Positions 47,995-60,922 are shown, numbered from the stretch's first letter. The stretch is 64,000 nt of DNA from Heterobilharzia americana (GCA_944470555.2 OX104130.1:42937491-43001490); one strand, 5' to 3'. Translations and numbers: made by a program. The notes: generated by a model not told the origin, from the sequence alone.

Positions 47995-48395
47995 TGGAGA
48001 CTGAAAAAGGCTTTTAAAGAAAAATTCTATACAAGCACACCACGAAATAGCTATAGTGGTAGCTCAATCGTAAACAAGTGTGCGTAGGAGAAACTGTCCA
48101 ATTTATTCACTTCTGTGGATATACATCAGTCCACTAGCGTATATCGAGTTAGGTAAATAGGCCATATGAAAAGATATATTATCCACTGTCGACGCCTGCA
48201 CCATCCAACACGACCTCATAAATTTGAAATTAGACTAATCAGTGACTCTATATTACAACATTTAGTTGATAATGGAAAGACGGTTCCAGATGATCAGTTC
48301 TCAGGTGTCGACGAAATACAATTTAATCTCCAGAAGAGTATGCGGAAACGTTTATTTTACATTCTTGAACCTCTTGAAGTCTAAAAATAGTAAAC
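47995..48395 (+). pseudogene. Penelope-like relic P6 (GIY-YIG end)
   Basis: Plus-strand translation gives LRKAFKEKFYTSTPRN-like linker (about 48004-48050). An SVYRVR-IGHMKRYIIHCRR stretch (about 48135-48195) sits where YVGRTxRxLxxR is expected in a GIY-YIG nuclease. Then follow RPHKFEIRLISDSILQHLVD and the C-terminal RLFYILEPLEV. It has stops in the linker, but 48166-48384 is open. The order and spacing match PLE C-termini (linker, nuclease, SILQHLVDxGHTV, AEAIxI). The RT is not visible upstream; 47605-47796 is open but unrecognised. Confidence 0.65.
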
Positions 48396-51300
48396 AAAAT
48401 TACGTCTGCTGTCTAAATTCACTTAGTAATTCTTAAAGACCTCCAACTTTTAAGCCTAACTTACCTTTTTAATTTTCATTTGATCGGTACGTAAATCCTT
48501 TTAGCTCAGTTTCTAATTCTTCGTGCCCCTTCTCACTGACAATTGTCTACTCACTCTTTTCTGAGTTCGTCAATGCTTCATTTCAACATACGTTTACATA
48601 TTCACATTGTCAAATACTTTCATATTCCATTTGCAACTGACATTCGTATGTTATCCTCTCGACTACAAACTAATACGAGTTTCTGATTTTCAAATATTTA
48701 CATTGTTAGCAATAAATCTGCACACTGATTTAATTGTGACTGTACACCTGCTGAAGATGACATCACCGAAAACAAACTTGTCCGCTGAAATCTTTCCTCT
48801 GTAATGACTCGGTGAGAATATTTCAATCTGTGAATAATTCACCACGTTTTATTCCTAGCGTAACTAACTAGCTGTTTAGGTGCATATTGAAAGCACACCA
48901 CTTTCTACACAGAAAAGTATTTGCATATTAGCCTGATAGTCAGTTTTTTGAAAAAAATGACATGAGTAAGGTCTTCACTGTATTACAGTATCCCTTATAA
49001 AATGTGGAAGCAGTAACGTTCAGTTAATCTGTAAGACAATTTTTTCACTACATGTGAATAAAACTGGGTAGCGATTAAGAAGTTAAGTTTCATTGCTTTA
49101 AGATTTAAATGTAGATAAAGGAGTGATGTAATATATTACCAACTCATCAACATTACGTTTATACTGCCATGAACTAAGGTAAAGGCGATTCAAAACCATC
49201 GCTTGCATTCCTTCTTTCTGCTAGTTATGCAGGCCATAAAGCTTTAATCCATTGCTTTGCATTCATGCGCTAACTGTAGCCTAAAGTATTTGATGATGTA
49301 ATAAACAAGCATCACACCGATTATGATTTCGTTGTTCTTCATATAGGTTTGCGCTAAGCTACTGATCAGGTTCCAGGGAAACGTCTCGTAAAACTTCCTT
49401 CTTTCGGTAACAATGACCCTCATCTCAGCTGGTTTTGGTCCTATCAAGTTACTGACGTCAAATCATTTGTCCTTGTTCATACGTTTCCAAAACTGTCTGC
49501 ATAATCAGTGGACTAGACCAAAGAAGCTTGATCAAACATTCGCTCTTTATTTTTATTAAATAGGCATTCTCATTATCAGTCTGAAACATTTCTCTTCCGC
49601 CAACGGCCTTGAAAAAGTAATTGTCATTTATTTTCGTGATTCAGTCAATAGTTTAAGCGTTTATATTATTTTGTTACCGTTTTCTCAAAACGGTTACATC
49701 TTAAGAACTTCGAAATCATAAATATTCATTGAGTTTGGAGGTTTATGGAGATTGATTGGTCTCAAGGTAATATTCACTACTAACTGACAATAGTTGGGAA
49801 ACCACTAAAAATCTTCATGTATCAGATATCCCCTTCTTTCTGGTATGTTGAATTCCTCAGTAGTGAGCATTCACGCCCCCCCCCACCAGAGGCCAAAACC
49901 TATAACTTCTAGTTTTCCCAGTGACTGCGTTGCTAACCACTTATTAAACCCCTGTGAATGCGTAATTGGTCTGTCAGGAAGCAGCTTACTTTTTTTGTTG
50001 TAAGTATTTTATTCTTTGCCTTAAACGTTGTGATCACCATATTTTTCGTAGCTACCCTCTGTATGAATCTGTTGTGCATGTCAATCTATGCATTTGTATT
50101 TCATTTTTATCCCATCACTGCAAATGTCAAAGTTGGCTGCTTTTCATCTTCATTAATCAAACTAATCGATTATTTAACCGGTGATAAGCTTTAAGGTAAA
50201 TATCTGGATAAGAATCTGGTCTCTCCTTGAGTCATTTCACTGAAGAAACTGATACCACTTGCTCTGGTAAAGAGTTGCAGTCGCTTTTTTCGCTTGTTGT
50301 TTCATGTTCACGTGGCAAGAACCACTGAATACTGGAATGATGCTAGTAATCAGGTAAATCGCTCAAACATGGGTAACTAAACAGTTACAAGGCATAATGG
50401 TTGATTCTTCTACACACAGTGGTTTGTAGAAATATGTAATGTGCAAAATCGTGTTCCAAATGCTAACAGAAGACTATAAGCTTTACTACATACAAGGTTG
50501 TGATTTCATTTGCCACGATGGTGATTTTAACTTGAATCAGTGTTTAGGTTAGCATCAGGATACGCATGAACTCCTAAAACAGCAATAATGATATATTGAA
50601 TTCTTATACCCCCAAGCCAACCATGTTCAAGAGAAAGTATGTTTAAGTGAATGAATTGTCAGCCAAATACTTATGCAGTTTTAATCAGCATTTGAGGGTG
50701 ATCCTTGAAAAAGAGAGAACAATTCCAAATATTTGAGAAAATTCTCAAGCTAAATAATTTAGGAAAGTTAGACTGATCAAGCAATTCTACTTGACAGTAT
50801 AATTATCTCGTCACTGTTCGGCTAACTAGCATTGAACCACCAACTCGAAGCCATCGCCTTCGAAGTAAGTAAGGACAGTTAACTAATGACCTGTACATAG
50901 TGTTTTAAACTATTTATTTTGTTTTTTGAAGTTGGACACGTTTCTTGTGTAGTGTTTCAACCTTGTGTATGGTTAGTTCACATAAAATAAATTGAGCAAG
51001 TTTTCAGTCATTTTCATGCTTAACAATGTGCTAATAACTCAATATATTTTCCTTCTTGTGCACGTAACACATATCCCGTGCATTGTTTTTTTTCACTTTA
51101 CACAGTTGTCTTAGGTTATATTAGTAGGTTTATATGCCCTTTCACTGTACCCATTGTCTTAATATATTTGTGTAACTGTCAGTGAAACTAATAACAGTAC
51201 TTAGGATCACAACACATGACTTGGTTATAGCACATATAATGCCACTACGATGCAAAATTTAGAAAAGTTTACACATAAGATAAAAATTAGGTTAACCAAA

Positions 51301-53209
51301 AACAAAGGTTTTTTAGGTTCCACCTGCATAAAAAGGGAGCTTTTAGCATGCATTCCATAGTATTTTCTGACTCCTTTCCGTTTTCAAAACAGACACATCC
51401 CTTGATACCAATATAAAATCCCTGGTTAAGAAAAATCTCCGTTTTAGGCAGCACAAAAATAAAAGGTTTGTTAGTTTAGTACTTCTAGTGAATGCACTGC
51501 TATATCTTAAGTGAAGAATTTCATAAAATACCCAAGATACAAAAAACAGTAGTAATACATAAAGGTAAGCTGCTTCTTGCAGATCATAAAAAAACCGTAA
51601 TTACCGTATACTGACTGGTCATTGAAGGCGTTGGTAACAAAGACAAAATAACAGCGATCAAGAGAGTGTAAGCCTACCAACCATACACCAAAGAAACACA
51701 TTCCTCATTACCATGTAACATTCCGTTTCACTGTTAGTCTGGTTTCTTCTACTTCTGAAGGATGTTGAGAGTCATGAGTAACATTAAATTTTTTTATTGG
51801 TTAGATTTTGGAGCTGAATTTCTACTCTCACCTAGCTAGCAAATGGGATTTGAGAAAACTAAAATCCTGTTAACACAAGTAATGGTTACTGACAACTCCT
51901 CTATTCAGTCAGTCTTGGTATGAGGCAAATGTAGCTTAACTGACATAACCTATCGATATTTTGTAACGCTATCCGTGTTGCAATAACGATCTAATACAAC
52001 CCACGTTTTACGTTTGCCCGGTTACCTTAATTGTGCAATATTTGTGCTTTCACCTAATACAAAGTTTAGTTCACTGCAACTAACACTTCATGATTCCGTT
52101 TTACAATTTAGTCATATGCTGGAATATGTGCATAATTGTTGAATTTACCCATGGGAACTTCCTTTTGGGAATGATAAGTAGCAGGGTACTATTGAACTTA
52201 CTTTAGGCTTCGTTTTGTCGAACGAAAATCAACAAGTGCATGAAGGGCTACATAGACCAGGATTTCAGACTCCACCTAGTCTTTCCACTAAATATCTACA
52301 AGACTGAGGTGAATAGCCTTTATTTCATTTATTTTTTATTAAACCAACCTTAAGATAGCTTGACGGCACATTGTTATGCTCACAAACAAATGTTTTGCTA
52401 CCGTCTCAGAATTTATTGATGAGGGAGTGAATAGGATAGTCATAAAATGATGAATAAATAAAAATAATATGATCGTCGTTTGGTCACTGAAGAGCAATTA
52501 ATTTCATGTTATCTAGTCCTGAATACTGGCTAAATTCAATCAACCACTTTTCAATATGGTCACCAAGCTGAAAGACTTAGCGTTGCGGTGCGCTTTGATG
52601 AATGTTGGTCGGTTGGTGCTAACTAGTACAAAATCCAGATCCACCGTGTCGTGTCGGTTAGTCAAATAAAATCCTGTGTACAAAAAGCGACTCCCTATCG
52701 ACTTCTTTGAATCCTAAAATCTAATAATCCCCAACAATTTAACATTTAGTAAAAGAATTAAAATATGTCTAAAGCCCTCTACAAGAGTGTTTCGGTATTT
52801 GTAGCTCCATTCGGTTTACTTTCCAAATACAACCTACTTGCAGTACAAAAAGCAGCATAACAGTACAGAATCTTTAGCACTCACTCCTTTGGTCCTCATT
52901 TATTCTCTTAACATCATGCAAAATCTTTATATTTCCTAATGGTTTACCTTCAAATGACTGAAGAAAACTCTTTGTTTGGAGAGACGCTGTGAGTATCAAG
53001 AACTCTCACCGTTTTTAAAGCACTGATGCCGAATACCAGCTATCACAGCCAAAGGTTATGTTTAATGGTTGTCGCTGCATAAATAAAATAATCATTTTCA
53101 GTCTAGGTGGTACTCTAGTGAAGGTATTCAGATGGTTTAGTGCACAAGTGATCTCCCCACTGAATGGACTGAAAAAGATTTACTGAAAGCATAGGTAGTC
53201 GAATAGAAA
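48396..53209. other. Intergenic, nothing recognised
   Basis: AT-rich with a run of nine C at 49876-49884. Frames at 49958-50194 and 51507-51701 are hydrophobic but unsupported. Confidence 0.35.
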
Positions 53210-53458
53210 ATGTTAGTACAAGAGCACTCTGCAAAAAGCGGCTTATGGACAGCTTTTTTAGTTCTCATGTTCTTCAGTAAATTTCGAGACTGCGAAGAAA
53301 TTGTCATCAAAGTATATCCATCAGTTGATAGTTTACATGCTCGAAACAAAACTGACGCTCCTACTACTCCAACATCCTTTATATTTCCAATAGATAAAAC
53401 TCAATACCTAAGTGATCTAAATAAAGGCTTGAGTTTCGCAGATGTACAAAGTGTTGTG
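53210..53458 (+). CDS. Candidate first coding exon, unknown product
   Basis: An open frame of about 83 codons begins at ATG 53210, just after an in-frame stop (53204-53206). It reaches a good splice-donor sequence, GTG followed by GTAAGT at about 53459. Residues about 11-25 (GLWTAFLVLMFFSKF) form a hydrophobic segment like a signal peptide or anchor. The remainder is polar with a balanced composition (VYPSVDSLHARNKTD, then FIFPIDKTQYLSDLNKGLSFAD), unlike the repeat-derived frames nearby. The family is not recognised and no downstream exon was located. It could be a chance frame. Confidence 0.3.
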
Positions 53459-53670
53459 GTAAGTAGACTTCTTGAATATTCCATCTGTAGTTTATGTAAC
53501 TACCCGTCAAACATCGTGTATGTATAAAAGATTTCACATTTGACCAACTAAGTTGTTCATGAAGTTGTTTTAGTCACCACAAAATAGTGCCACTATATAT
53601 GAAGGTGTACAAGTGTGCATTGTGTAAGATGTATGCTAAAAGCATATGCAAATACTACTAGCGGTCCATG

Positions 53671-53922
53671 TTAGATCTGTTTATTTGATTTATAACTCAC
53701 AGTGATATAGTATTATTTACTTGATGACGTTTCGAGTATAAATTATTGCTCATAATCATATCAATGTAATCACGACTTTAGACATTTAATTTTTGTGGTT
53801 ACTTCATCTCATATGATTTGTTTTCATTGGTAGTAAAATCTCCAATATCTCTGGTATAGGTACCAGTCATCAAGTAACTAATACTATATCACTGTGTGTT
53901 ATAAATCATGTAAACAAATCTA
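53671..53922. repeat. Inverted terminal-repeat pair, PLE-related
   Basis: 53671-53728 and 53866-53922 are inverted copies of about 57 bp with few differences (ends TTAGATCTG and CAAATCTAA). The left arm plus its inner flank (to about 53770) matches the repeat beside Penelope relic P5 at 13141-13250, in reverse orientation. It carries the GAAACGTC word. It may be a solo inverted pair of Penelope terminal repeats or a MITE; no clear target duplication was seen. Confidence 0.6.
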
Positions 53923-53929
53923 ATACGGA

Positions 53930-54136
53930 ATTAAATTCTACTACAGTGCCCAAGTTTTACATCTATGCTACTAGGAGTCCCCTAGTAGGAATGTACAGAT
54001 ATTTCTTACAGAGACACATGTCTGGAAAATGCTTTCACGTCTCATTCAAGAAGGCAAGCCTATAAGATAATACTCACCAAAAATAACGATGATTTTATCT
54101 TTAAATTAACAATTATTCAGACATAACACTGCATAA
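53930..54136. other. Spacer with hairpin and possible Sm-alpha trace
   Basis: CTACTAGG/CCTAGTAG form an 8-bp hairpin at about 53968-53987 around GGAGTCC, reminiscent of the stem II region of Sm-alpha hammerheads. The core and GAAA are absent, so it is not called as a ribozyme. Confidence 0.25.
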
Positions 54137-54338
54137 GCAAAGAACGAACGTAGTCTCCGCAGAGTACTGGTTCTCGCGTTGAGTAATCAACGCCTGAAAC
54201 CGACTCCTTGAAAAAGTGGTGTCCGCGTCATCAATTGACTGCTTTAGAAGGGGATTCGACAAGTACAGAAGTCTACTGGAAAATGATTAATATATGCTCA
54301 CAGCTTTCTATCCTCAAACAAAAAGTCTGAGTCTGATA
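54137..54338 (+). mobile_element. 5'-truncated CR1-like LINE, 3' end only
   Basis: Matches the C-terminal coding end and 3' UTR of the long LINE at 57-61 kb (compare 60774-60955): SAEYWFSR, then SASSIDCFRRGFDKYRSLLEND against AEYWLSHR, then SAPSIDCFRKGLEKHRNPLEND. It ends in a short CTGAGTCTGA repeat, like the CTGAATCTGAATCT end of the long copy. It has stops and lacks about 50 bp of 3' UTR present in the long copy. A classic target-primed truncation product. Confidence 0.75.
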
Positions 54339-57019
54339 ACTTTGTGCTAAGACAGCTCACAGCTAATTTTATTTCATAACATAGTAAGTTTCAAAATATT
54401 GATTATTTGAAAATATTTAAGTTTATATTGCTTGCAATGAAAGCATAGGTTGTATCTCAGATCTCTCCACTCTACAACAAATAAGTAAGCAGTAAACAGA
54501 AACAGAGGATTTATACACATAGATGAGTATTTACACACACAGGTAATAGGTTTAACCAGAGGGCTGTCTATTGGCTATTCATTACTTCCGACGGAGAAAG
54601 TCAATGGTATCTTCGAGGGGTCAAAATGAAAGCATGAAATGTATTGTGTATATAGCATACTGCATTCTTTATTGAGTCATAAACAATGAAATTTCGTGCT
54701 TCATATTTGTTCGCCCATCATTTTTGGTTATTATTTTAAAGAATATGTGTTTATCAATCACTATGCCACTTGTAGTATGAAAACATCTCGTGTAATATAA
54801 TGAATGATTATATTATTGCTGTAAAATATAAATGTCAATGGTTTTTTATTTGCCGTCAAAAAGCAACTACTTACACTATAACGGTGACTATTTTCATCTT
54901 ACCTCTATCCAACAGACCTTTCCCGCATGGTAAGATCTCAAGGAATAATCGTTGGAGCGAGATATGTGACCCCGATCATCACATAAATTAGTAGCTATTG
55001 GATGAACAAAAAGTAGAATCCGCATGTTCACAGGTGGCTAGAAAATGCACAACTTTATGCTCTAGAATGAATTCGTAGTAAGCAGGGAACCTGGTGATAA
55101 AAGTGCTCGTTTGTGTTCAAAAATCTAATAATTGCCACAGACGTCTTTCTTTTGTTTACTTGAACCCTTAAATAAGATGTTAAGGTGTAGATTTGAGGCA
55201 TTAGCACGAATCATGTTGCAAATAGCTCAAGTCACGAGTGCCCTAACCTACAGAAGTACAGTGTTATATAGCAACATGGAAAAGCTAGTCCATTCATTAC
55301 TGAAGCTTACGAATTGTATCCTTGTCTATGACATTCATTTCTAAAATCAGGCTGATTGCCCAATTATTTACCACTGCCCCTTCAAAAACCAAACTCAGGC
55401 AGAAAGCTGACTCTGATTTGAGTAAAAATAAACAGCTGATGCAATACTTTGTGGGAAGAGTTCAGTCTCATAATTATGGACAAAACATACATTTGAAAGT
55501 TGAACAATTCCATCGAACGCATGCCTTTGGCATTGTTAAGTTATCTATAAAGTAGATGGTCTCTTCTTTAAAAGTTGTGAAAAATAGCCCACAAAGTAAG
55601 ATGGATATGTATATCAAACTTTCATGGGCAACCTAGTCTTGAGTCCTATCGTTATAGAACTACCTGGAGATAGAAAAAGCTCGTTCTCTTGCCGAAGATG
55701 TGCTTATGACCGCACATGTTAGAATTCAGTAACCAGGCAATATCAAAAACTGCTGATCCATAATTCATAGAAAATGCAACTGAAGCCATCTTATCAACTG
55801 CGAGCATCAATACATTACGTGTATAATGTAGTTGTAGGATGAAAATCAGCTCAAATCACATGAGAATATCAGTTATGATATTTTTGTCAATTTATGGGCA
55901 CTAGAAAAATTAAAAAATAACTTATTAAGTTCGTTTTTCTACTTTTACTCATAGATGTATAAGTAAAATACTGAATAATGCATCAGTGAGTGGTGTTTTA
56001 GGCAAAGAACAGTTATTTTACTGTTGAGCCTAATTGTCTCACATACCTATATGATGAACTATGTATTTTGACCATTATAGTACGTATAAACACTATGAAT
56101 AACTTAACTAAAGTAGCGACTACAGAAGCTGCAAGTTTTAAGGGAGCGGAGTCTGGTACTTCTAGATGCTGTGATACGTTTACTCCAATCTATAGCTAGT
56201 TAGAGTCTTCTTCATACTTACTCTCTGTTGCATTCAAAGTTTTAACATCTTAACAACCAACATAACATTTTAAATTCGTATTTAACTTCTTTAGATATAG
56301 GAATGATCAGCAGAAGAAATAAGTTATCTAAGGAGATGGGAAGTACTTTGACGGTAGTTTGTCGCATCTTATTTTATCTAGTTGTTTCTGGTATTGAAAT
56401 AAAAAGCGTACTCTGTCTCCCCTTATGACCCATTATTTCTTTTTACGGGCACAACGAGGTGCAAGAAAAGCCTAGACTTGGTTATGCATTAACGGCCCGA
56501 CATAACAAATAGGCTACTTTAGGGAGAAGCACGATCATCTTGCGAACTAGGTAAAGTGCTCTGATTTATTTTCTTTCTTCATTTCCTTAGTTCAACATAA
56601 TGTATGCATGAGTAGGAAACCGTCTCAAACCAGTAAAGATGCTGGCCTTGCTGTACGGCGGACTTGAAGTATGCTTGTATTTCACTTAAACAGTCAATAG
56701 GAGTCTGGTTAGCCAATATATCTGGTGCATTCTACTGTGGATTAAGAAATGCCTAATTATCTTCAAAACAGCAGGCTTAGTTGAACGATTATTCGTTATC
56801 TGAGCACAAATCCGAAATCGTAGTAACAGTAAAATGTGAGACTAACTTGGACAAAAAGCCAGGCGTGCTGTTTGAAAAGGAGAGTGACTTTTCACGTTCA
56901 GCTAGATTCTTGGGATTTTTTGTGTTTACACATAAAAGACGGCCTCATTTTTGCTCTAGTCGGAATATTATTCAATTAAAGTGAGACAGGAACTTCTACT
57001 GGGTGAATTTCTGTAGTTT
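54339..57019. other. Intergenic, nothing recognised
   Basis: AT-rich; open frames at 55132-55344, 55322-55555 and 56781-56984 have no recognisable domain and no clear splice context. Confidence 0.35.
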
Positions 57020-57179
57020 CTGCTACATGGTGAGCTAAAAACGTCGTAAAGATGCTTGTGGTAGGGCCGGGTGCCACTTCACGGTAGCCTCTGGTCTGCA
57101 GTGAAGCGAGTGTAGGAGTTGGTTCCACGATAATTGCACAAGCCTCACACCCTCAGCATATAAGAGGTACAGCAACGCA

Positions 57180-58212
57180 GGAAGTGTCTGGCTTTGTACA
57201 TGGTGCTGCTCGGATAGCCGCACTCTGGTAGAAGCAAAAACACTTCTAAATATGATAGCTAAGAAACTGTCCTCGAAAGTCAAAGTCGATAACTGTGATA
57301 GTGATAACGACACAGCATCCATTGACGCAGATTGCTGTGAAAAATTTTAAGAATGCCCCATGACCAGCTGTAAGCTGTGAGCGTAGACTACCTACTAGAT
57401 TCGCTGACAGCGACCTGGAAAAAATCACACCAAGCAGGGTGAAGCGAGTATCTTTTGGCTCTGGCATCCCTAGATCTGGAGGAACCAGTCTGAAAACTAT
57501 TGACTGCAAGACTAGGTCTACTTCAAGTGAAAGAAACAGGAGTGAATCACTCTCAGTGCCAACGAAGGAGCCATGCAGGCCGCAGGTCATACCCAGTTCG
57601 GAGACCCAATCACTGAAGAAAGTCACGCAGAGTGGAACACAGGTCCGTTATGAGGCTCTTACGTTCAAGGTTACTGGACCAGAGTTTAATAAACCTTGCA
57701 CACCCAACCCTAAAAAATGCATGCATCTAGGTTCGAACGGCGTGCTAAGAAGACAGTAACGGTCACCCAACCATAAATTAGCATTCGACAGAGCAAAGTC
57801 AAAGCAGAGATCAGTTGATAGGTCCGTAATCCACATAGTGTAAGTAAGGAGAGACGCGCAAACGTTTCGAACATGACTTTGGCAAGGTGCAAAGTGTGAT
57901 AAGCCAGCTTTTACCAGACAGCATGCCAGGAGTCACCTTACTCAAGATTTAAAGCGTAGGAAAGCAGGAGACAGTCTGTACTGGAAACAAGTTTTGGCTA
58001 CCTAAAGTCGTGTTCAGGTCAACAGATGAGAGGAATCAGATTCTGAAGAATGCTCACAGACTTCAAGGACCTGGAGTGTTCGTTCAAAAGGATCTGCCTC
58101 TTGCTGATCGAATCAAAAAACGGGCTGCAGAAGCAGAACTAAAATCCAGATTAGCAACTAGACAACAAGATCTGAAAGTAGTGGGTTTTCGTGTGGTGAG
58201 ATTTCGGCAATA
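57180..58212 (+). pseudogene. LINE ORF1-like remnant
   Basis: Plus-strand frames 57439-57759 (Ser/Lys-rich, FGSGIPRSGGTSLKTIDCKT) and 58010-58213 (RSTDERNQILKNAHRLQGPG, then LPLADRIKKRAAEAELKSRL) form a broken ORF1-type protein. The second block resembles the common LINE ORF1 segment of the form RNxVLRNAHKLKG, followed by DLxLADRIKRR. Family role: RNA binding in the retrotransposition particle. Confidence 0.6.
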
Positions 58213-58221
58213 AATGATGCA

Positions 58222-59245
58222 GAAGCCTCTATGAATAGGACGGAAACTCATTTAGGTAGTTTCGTTGTCTTGTATACAACTGCACGTAGTCTTTTCAACA
58301 AGCGGACTGAGCTTAGCGATGTGATAAGCAACGGAAGCCCTGACATCATTGCTATCTCAGAAACTTGGTTCTGATGGTGTTGCCCTTTACGTTAAAAATA
58401 CCTTAACTGTAAACGCCGTAGAAACAATTGCACATGAAAGTGGGATGCGTGAAATGCTGCGCTGCCGACTAAAATGCAACGGGAAAGATTTTAACGTAAT
58501 CGCAATGTACCGAAGCCCTAGTTATGAGGTAGCAAACTTCCTCCTGATTGACCTGACCCTCCGGACGGATAAATGCCGATTTCTAGTTGTAGGAGACTTC
58601 AGTGCACCATCAGTTGACTGGGATGGACTGACAATAAAAGCACCATGTCATTCGTTTGATCAAAAGTTAGTGGAATCATCAAGTACTTTGGCCTTCATAC
58701 AGCACACCAGGACACCAACCAGATTTGATCGTCAGCATGCCCCATCAGTTTTAGACTTAGTATTCTCACATACAGACGATGTGTAAACATCCGACGCCTA
58801 GCACCCCTTGGTGAAAGTGGTCACGCTGTGATCATCTTAAGACTGAGAGCAGCCCTCCTGTGCCAGGTCGATGCCCCTGCCAGACCCAATGTAAAGGGGC
58901 GGATATGTAAACTATTAACCTGGCAGCCTCTTCGGAGGGACTAAACAATCATCCCAGAAGCCTCAGCTGAAGGCTCGCGGAGCTCCTTCACGCAGTTATA
59001 TGCACGAGCGACGCAATTGTTCATTCCGTGGACTATCCCAAAGAGACGGAAACACCGTCCTTCGTGGACAAACCACGAAATCCGAATCTTGCTACGATGT
59101 AAGAAAAAAATTTGGGGTCTTGCCACCCATCTTGGTACACCCGAAGTAGTTGAGCGTTACAACGAGGCCCACAATAAATGTGTCGCTGCTATCCGCCGGT
59201 CTCGAATATGCTTTGAAACGCGTCTTGCCCAGGCTGCCTTGTAAC
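58222..59245 (+). pseudogene. LINE ORF2 endonuclease remnant
   Basis: Starts with TTARSLFNKRTELSDVISNG and SPDIIAISETWF (58272-58368). An internal deletion then joins directly to DGVALYVKNTL (about 58371-58405), losing the segment that usually links ETWL to GGGVALYV. Frame 58349-58786 carries FLVVGDFSAPSVDWDGL and the PTRFDR-SVLDLVFSH end of the nuclease. 59017-59244 (RRKHRPSWTNHEIRILLRCKKKIW) is the linker to the RT. Confidence 0.8.
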
Positions 59246-59459
59246 ATTCGAAGAGGTTATTTTCCTGTATGTATGCAGGAGTAGAACGCAATGTGGTATG
59301 CCCGCCCTAATCAGTTGGATATAAAATGACTGTTTGATTGAGCACGACAGGGGAAAGCAGAAGCCATGCCTAGATATTTTACTGGGGTCTTCACACAGGA
59401 ATCTTCGGTTATTTGACAGTAGTAGCATTGACATCCAACAGAATAAACTCTGTGGATGT

Positions 59460-60922
59460 CGATTGTGATGGCGTATTTCGGACATTAAGTACTCTCGGTG
59501 TGGAAAAATCAACGGGACTGGATGAGTTGCACTAAAGGCTGCTCAAAGAGCTTGCACTCTATGTGGCCGGCCCACCGACTACTATTTCCGGACCGTCTCT
59601 CAGTGAAGACACACTCTCCTGTGACTGGAAGGATGTTATAGTAACACCTATCCACAAGGGAGGTTCTAAGCAGCTCCCGTCAAATTACAGACAGATAAGT
59701 CTGACTAGTATTGTGGTGGAAATCCTAGAAAGAGTAATCAAGAAAGCTATCATGGTCCACCTAAAGAGCAACGCTCTGTTGTCTTGTTCACAGCGCGGTT
59801 TTCACAGACATTTCTCTTGCTTAATGAACCTTCTTAAAGCCATAGAAAGTTGGGTTAAGTCTAAAGATGGTAGGATACCAGCAGATATCATTTTCATTGA
59901 CTTCAGTAGGGGTTCAACAAAGTACCTCATTCCAGGTTGCTCGAGAAACTGCGCAGTTTTGGAATCACTGGCAGTCTGCTCGCATGGATAAGAGACTTTC
60001 TTGTTGGTAGGAGACAAAGAGTTAGGATTAATTCCCAACTCTTCCCCTGGAATTTGGTGCAGAGTGGGGCACTGCAAGTCACAATCCAGGGCCCCCCACT
60101 ATTTCTCACATAGGTAAATGAGTTGCTAAATGTCACGAAACTTCCCATGATTCTCTATGTTTGTGATGTAAAAATCTGGCGAGAAATCAGGAACGATGGG
60201 GGTACACATGAGCTTCAGGCAGACCTGGACAACTTGTTTACCTGGCCAGAGAGGTGAATGAGGCCTGTCAATGCATGTAAATGTGTGAGCATGCACTTGG
60301 GGCACACACACAGCAAAGTCCACTATGTTGGTGGGACTCCTCTATCGTCAGTACTGACTCACAATGACCCAGGGGCCACAATGAGTCGTGGATTGAGAGC
60401 CATGGCTCACTACCGATTGGTAGCAGCTCGGGATTTTAGAACCCTCTGGTCATCATGTAGAACGTTTACGAAAATAAGTGGTGACAGTCCACCACTTTGT
60501 ACACATCCTTAAGTCCAAATTAGAAAACTGTAGTCAGGCAGCTAGTCCTTGTCTGAAAGGTGACGCGGACTTTCCCTGCGATGGCTGGCCTCGTCTATGA
60601 AGACCGACTTAGGGAGCCGAACCTCTTCACTTTATCCCACCGCAGATAGAGGGGAGACCTAATCATGCTACACAGGATTCTAAGAAACAACCTCGGACTC
60701 GGTCTATCTTCTCTTTCCCCTCCCAATAGGTCCAATCACCTTAGAGGACACAGTAGGAGGCCAAAAAAGGGAAGAACGAACATGGTCTACGCGGAGTACT
60801 GGCTCTCGCATCGAGGAATCAACGCCCGTAGCCAACTCCCCGAAGAAGCGACGTCCGCGCCATCAATTGACTGTTTTAGAAAGGGATTGGAAAAGCACAG
60901 AAATCCACTGGAAAATGATTGA
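59460..60922 (+). pseudogene. LINE ORF2 reverse transcriptase and C-terminal remnant
   Basis: Frame 59563-59991 contains DWKDVIVTPIHKGG, SNYRQISLTS and SQRGFHRHFSCLMNLL. Motif A is IIFIDFSR at about 59886-59910, after which a shift moves the frame (the family continues KAFDKVPH; the remainder is visible in another frame). RRQRVRINSQLFPW and GALQVTIQGPPLFLT mark motif B (60005-60115). Motif C reads LYVCDVKIW where LFADDVKLW is expected, so the catalytic Asp pair is broken. The C-terminal part (60665-60922) reads MLHRILRNNLG, then SIDCFRKGLEKH. Confidence 0.82.

Noticed and set aside
49876..49884. C homopolymer run
   Set aside because: Short simple repeat with no associated feature; may also be a sequencing-sensitive spot.
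53968..53990. Hairpin around GGAGTCC as another hammerhead
   Set aside because: Lacks the CUGANGA and GAAA core elements.
55132..55555. Two adjacent open frames as exons
   Set aside because: No convincing splice sites, domain or composition signal.
57035..57626. Minus-strand frames of 95 and 126 residues
   Set aside because: Opposite to the ORF1-like part of the CR1-type LINE, with no family features.
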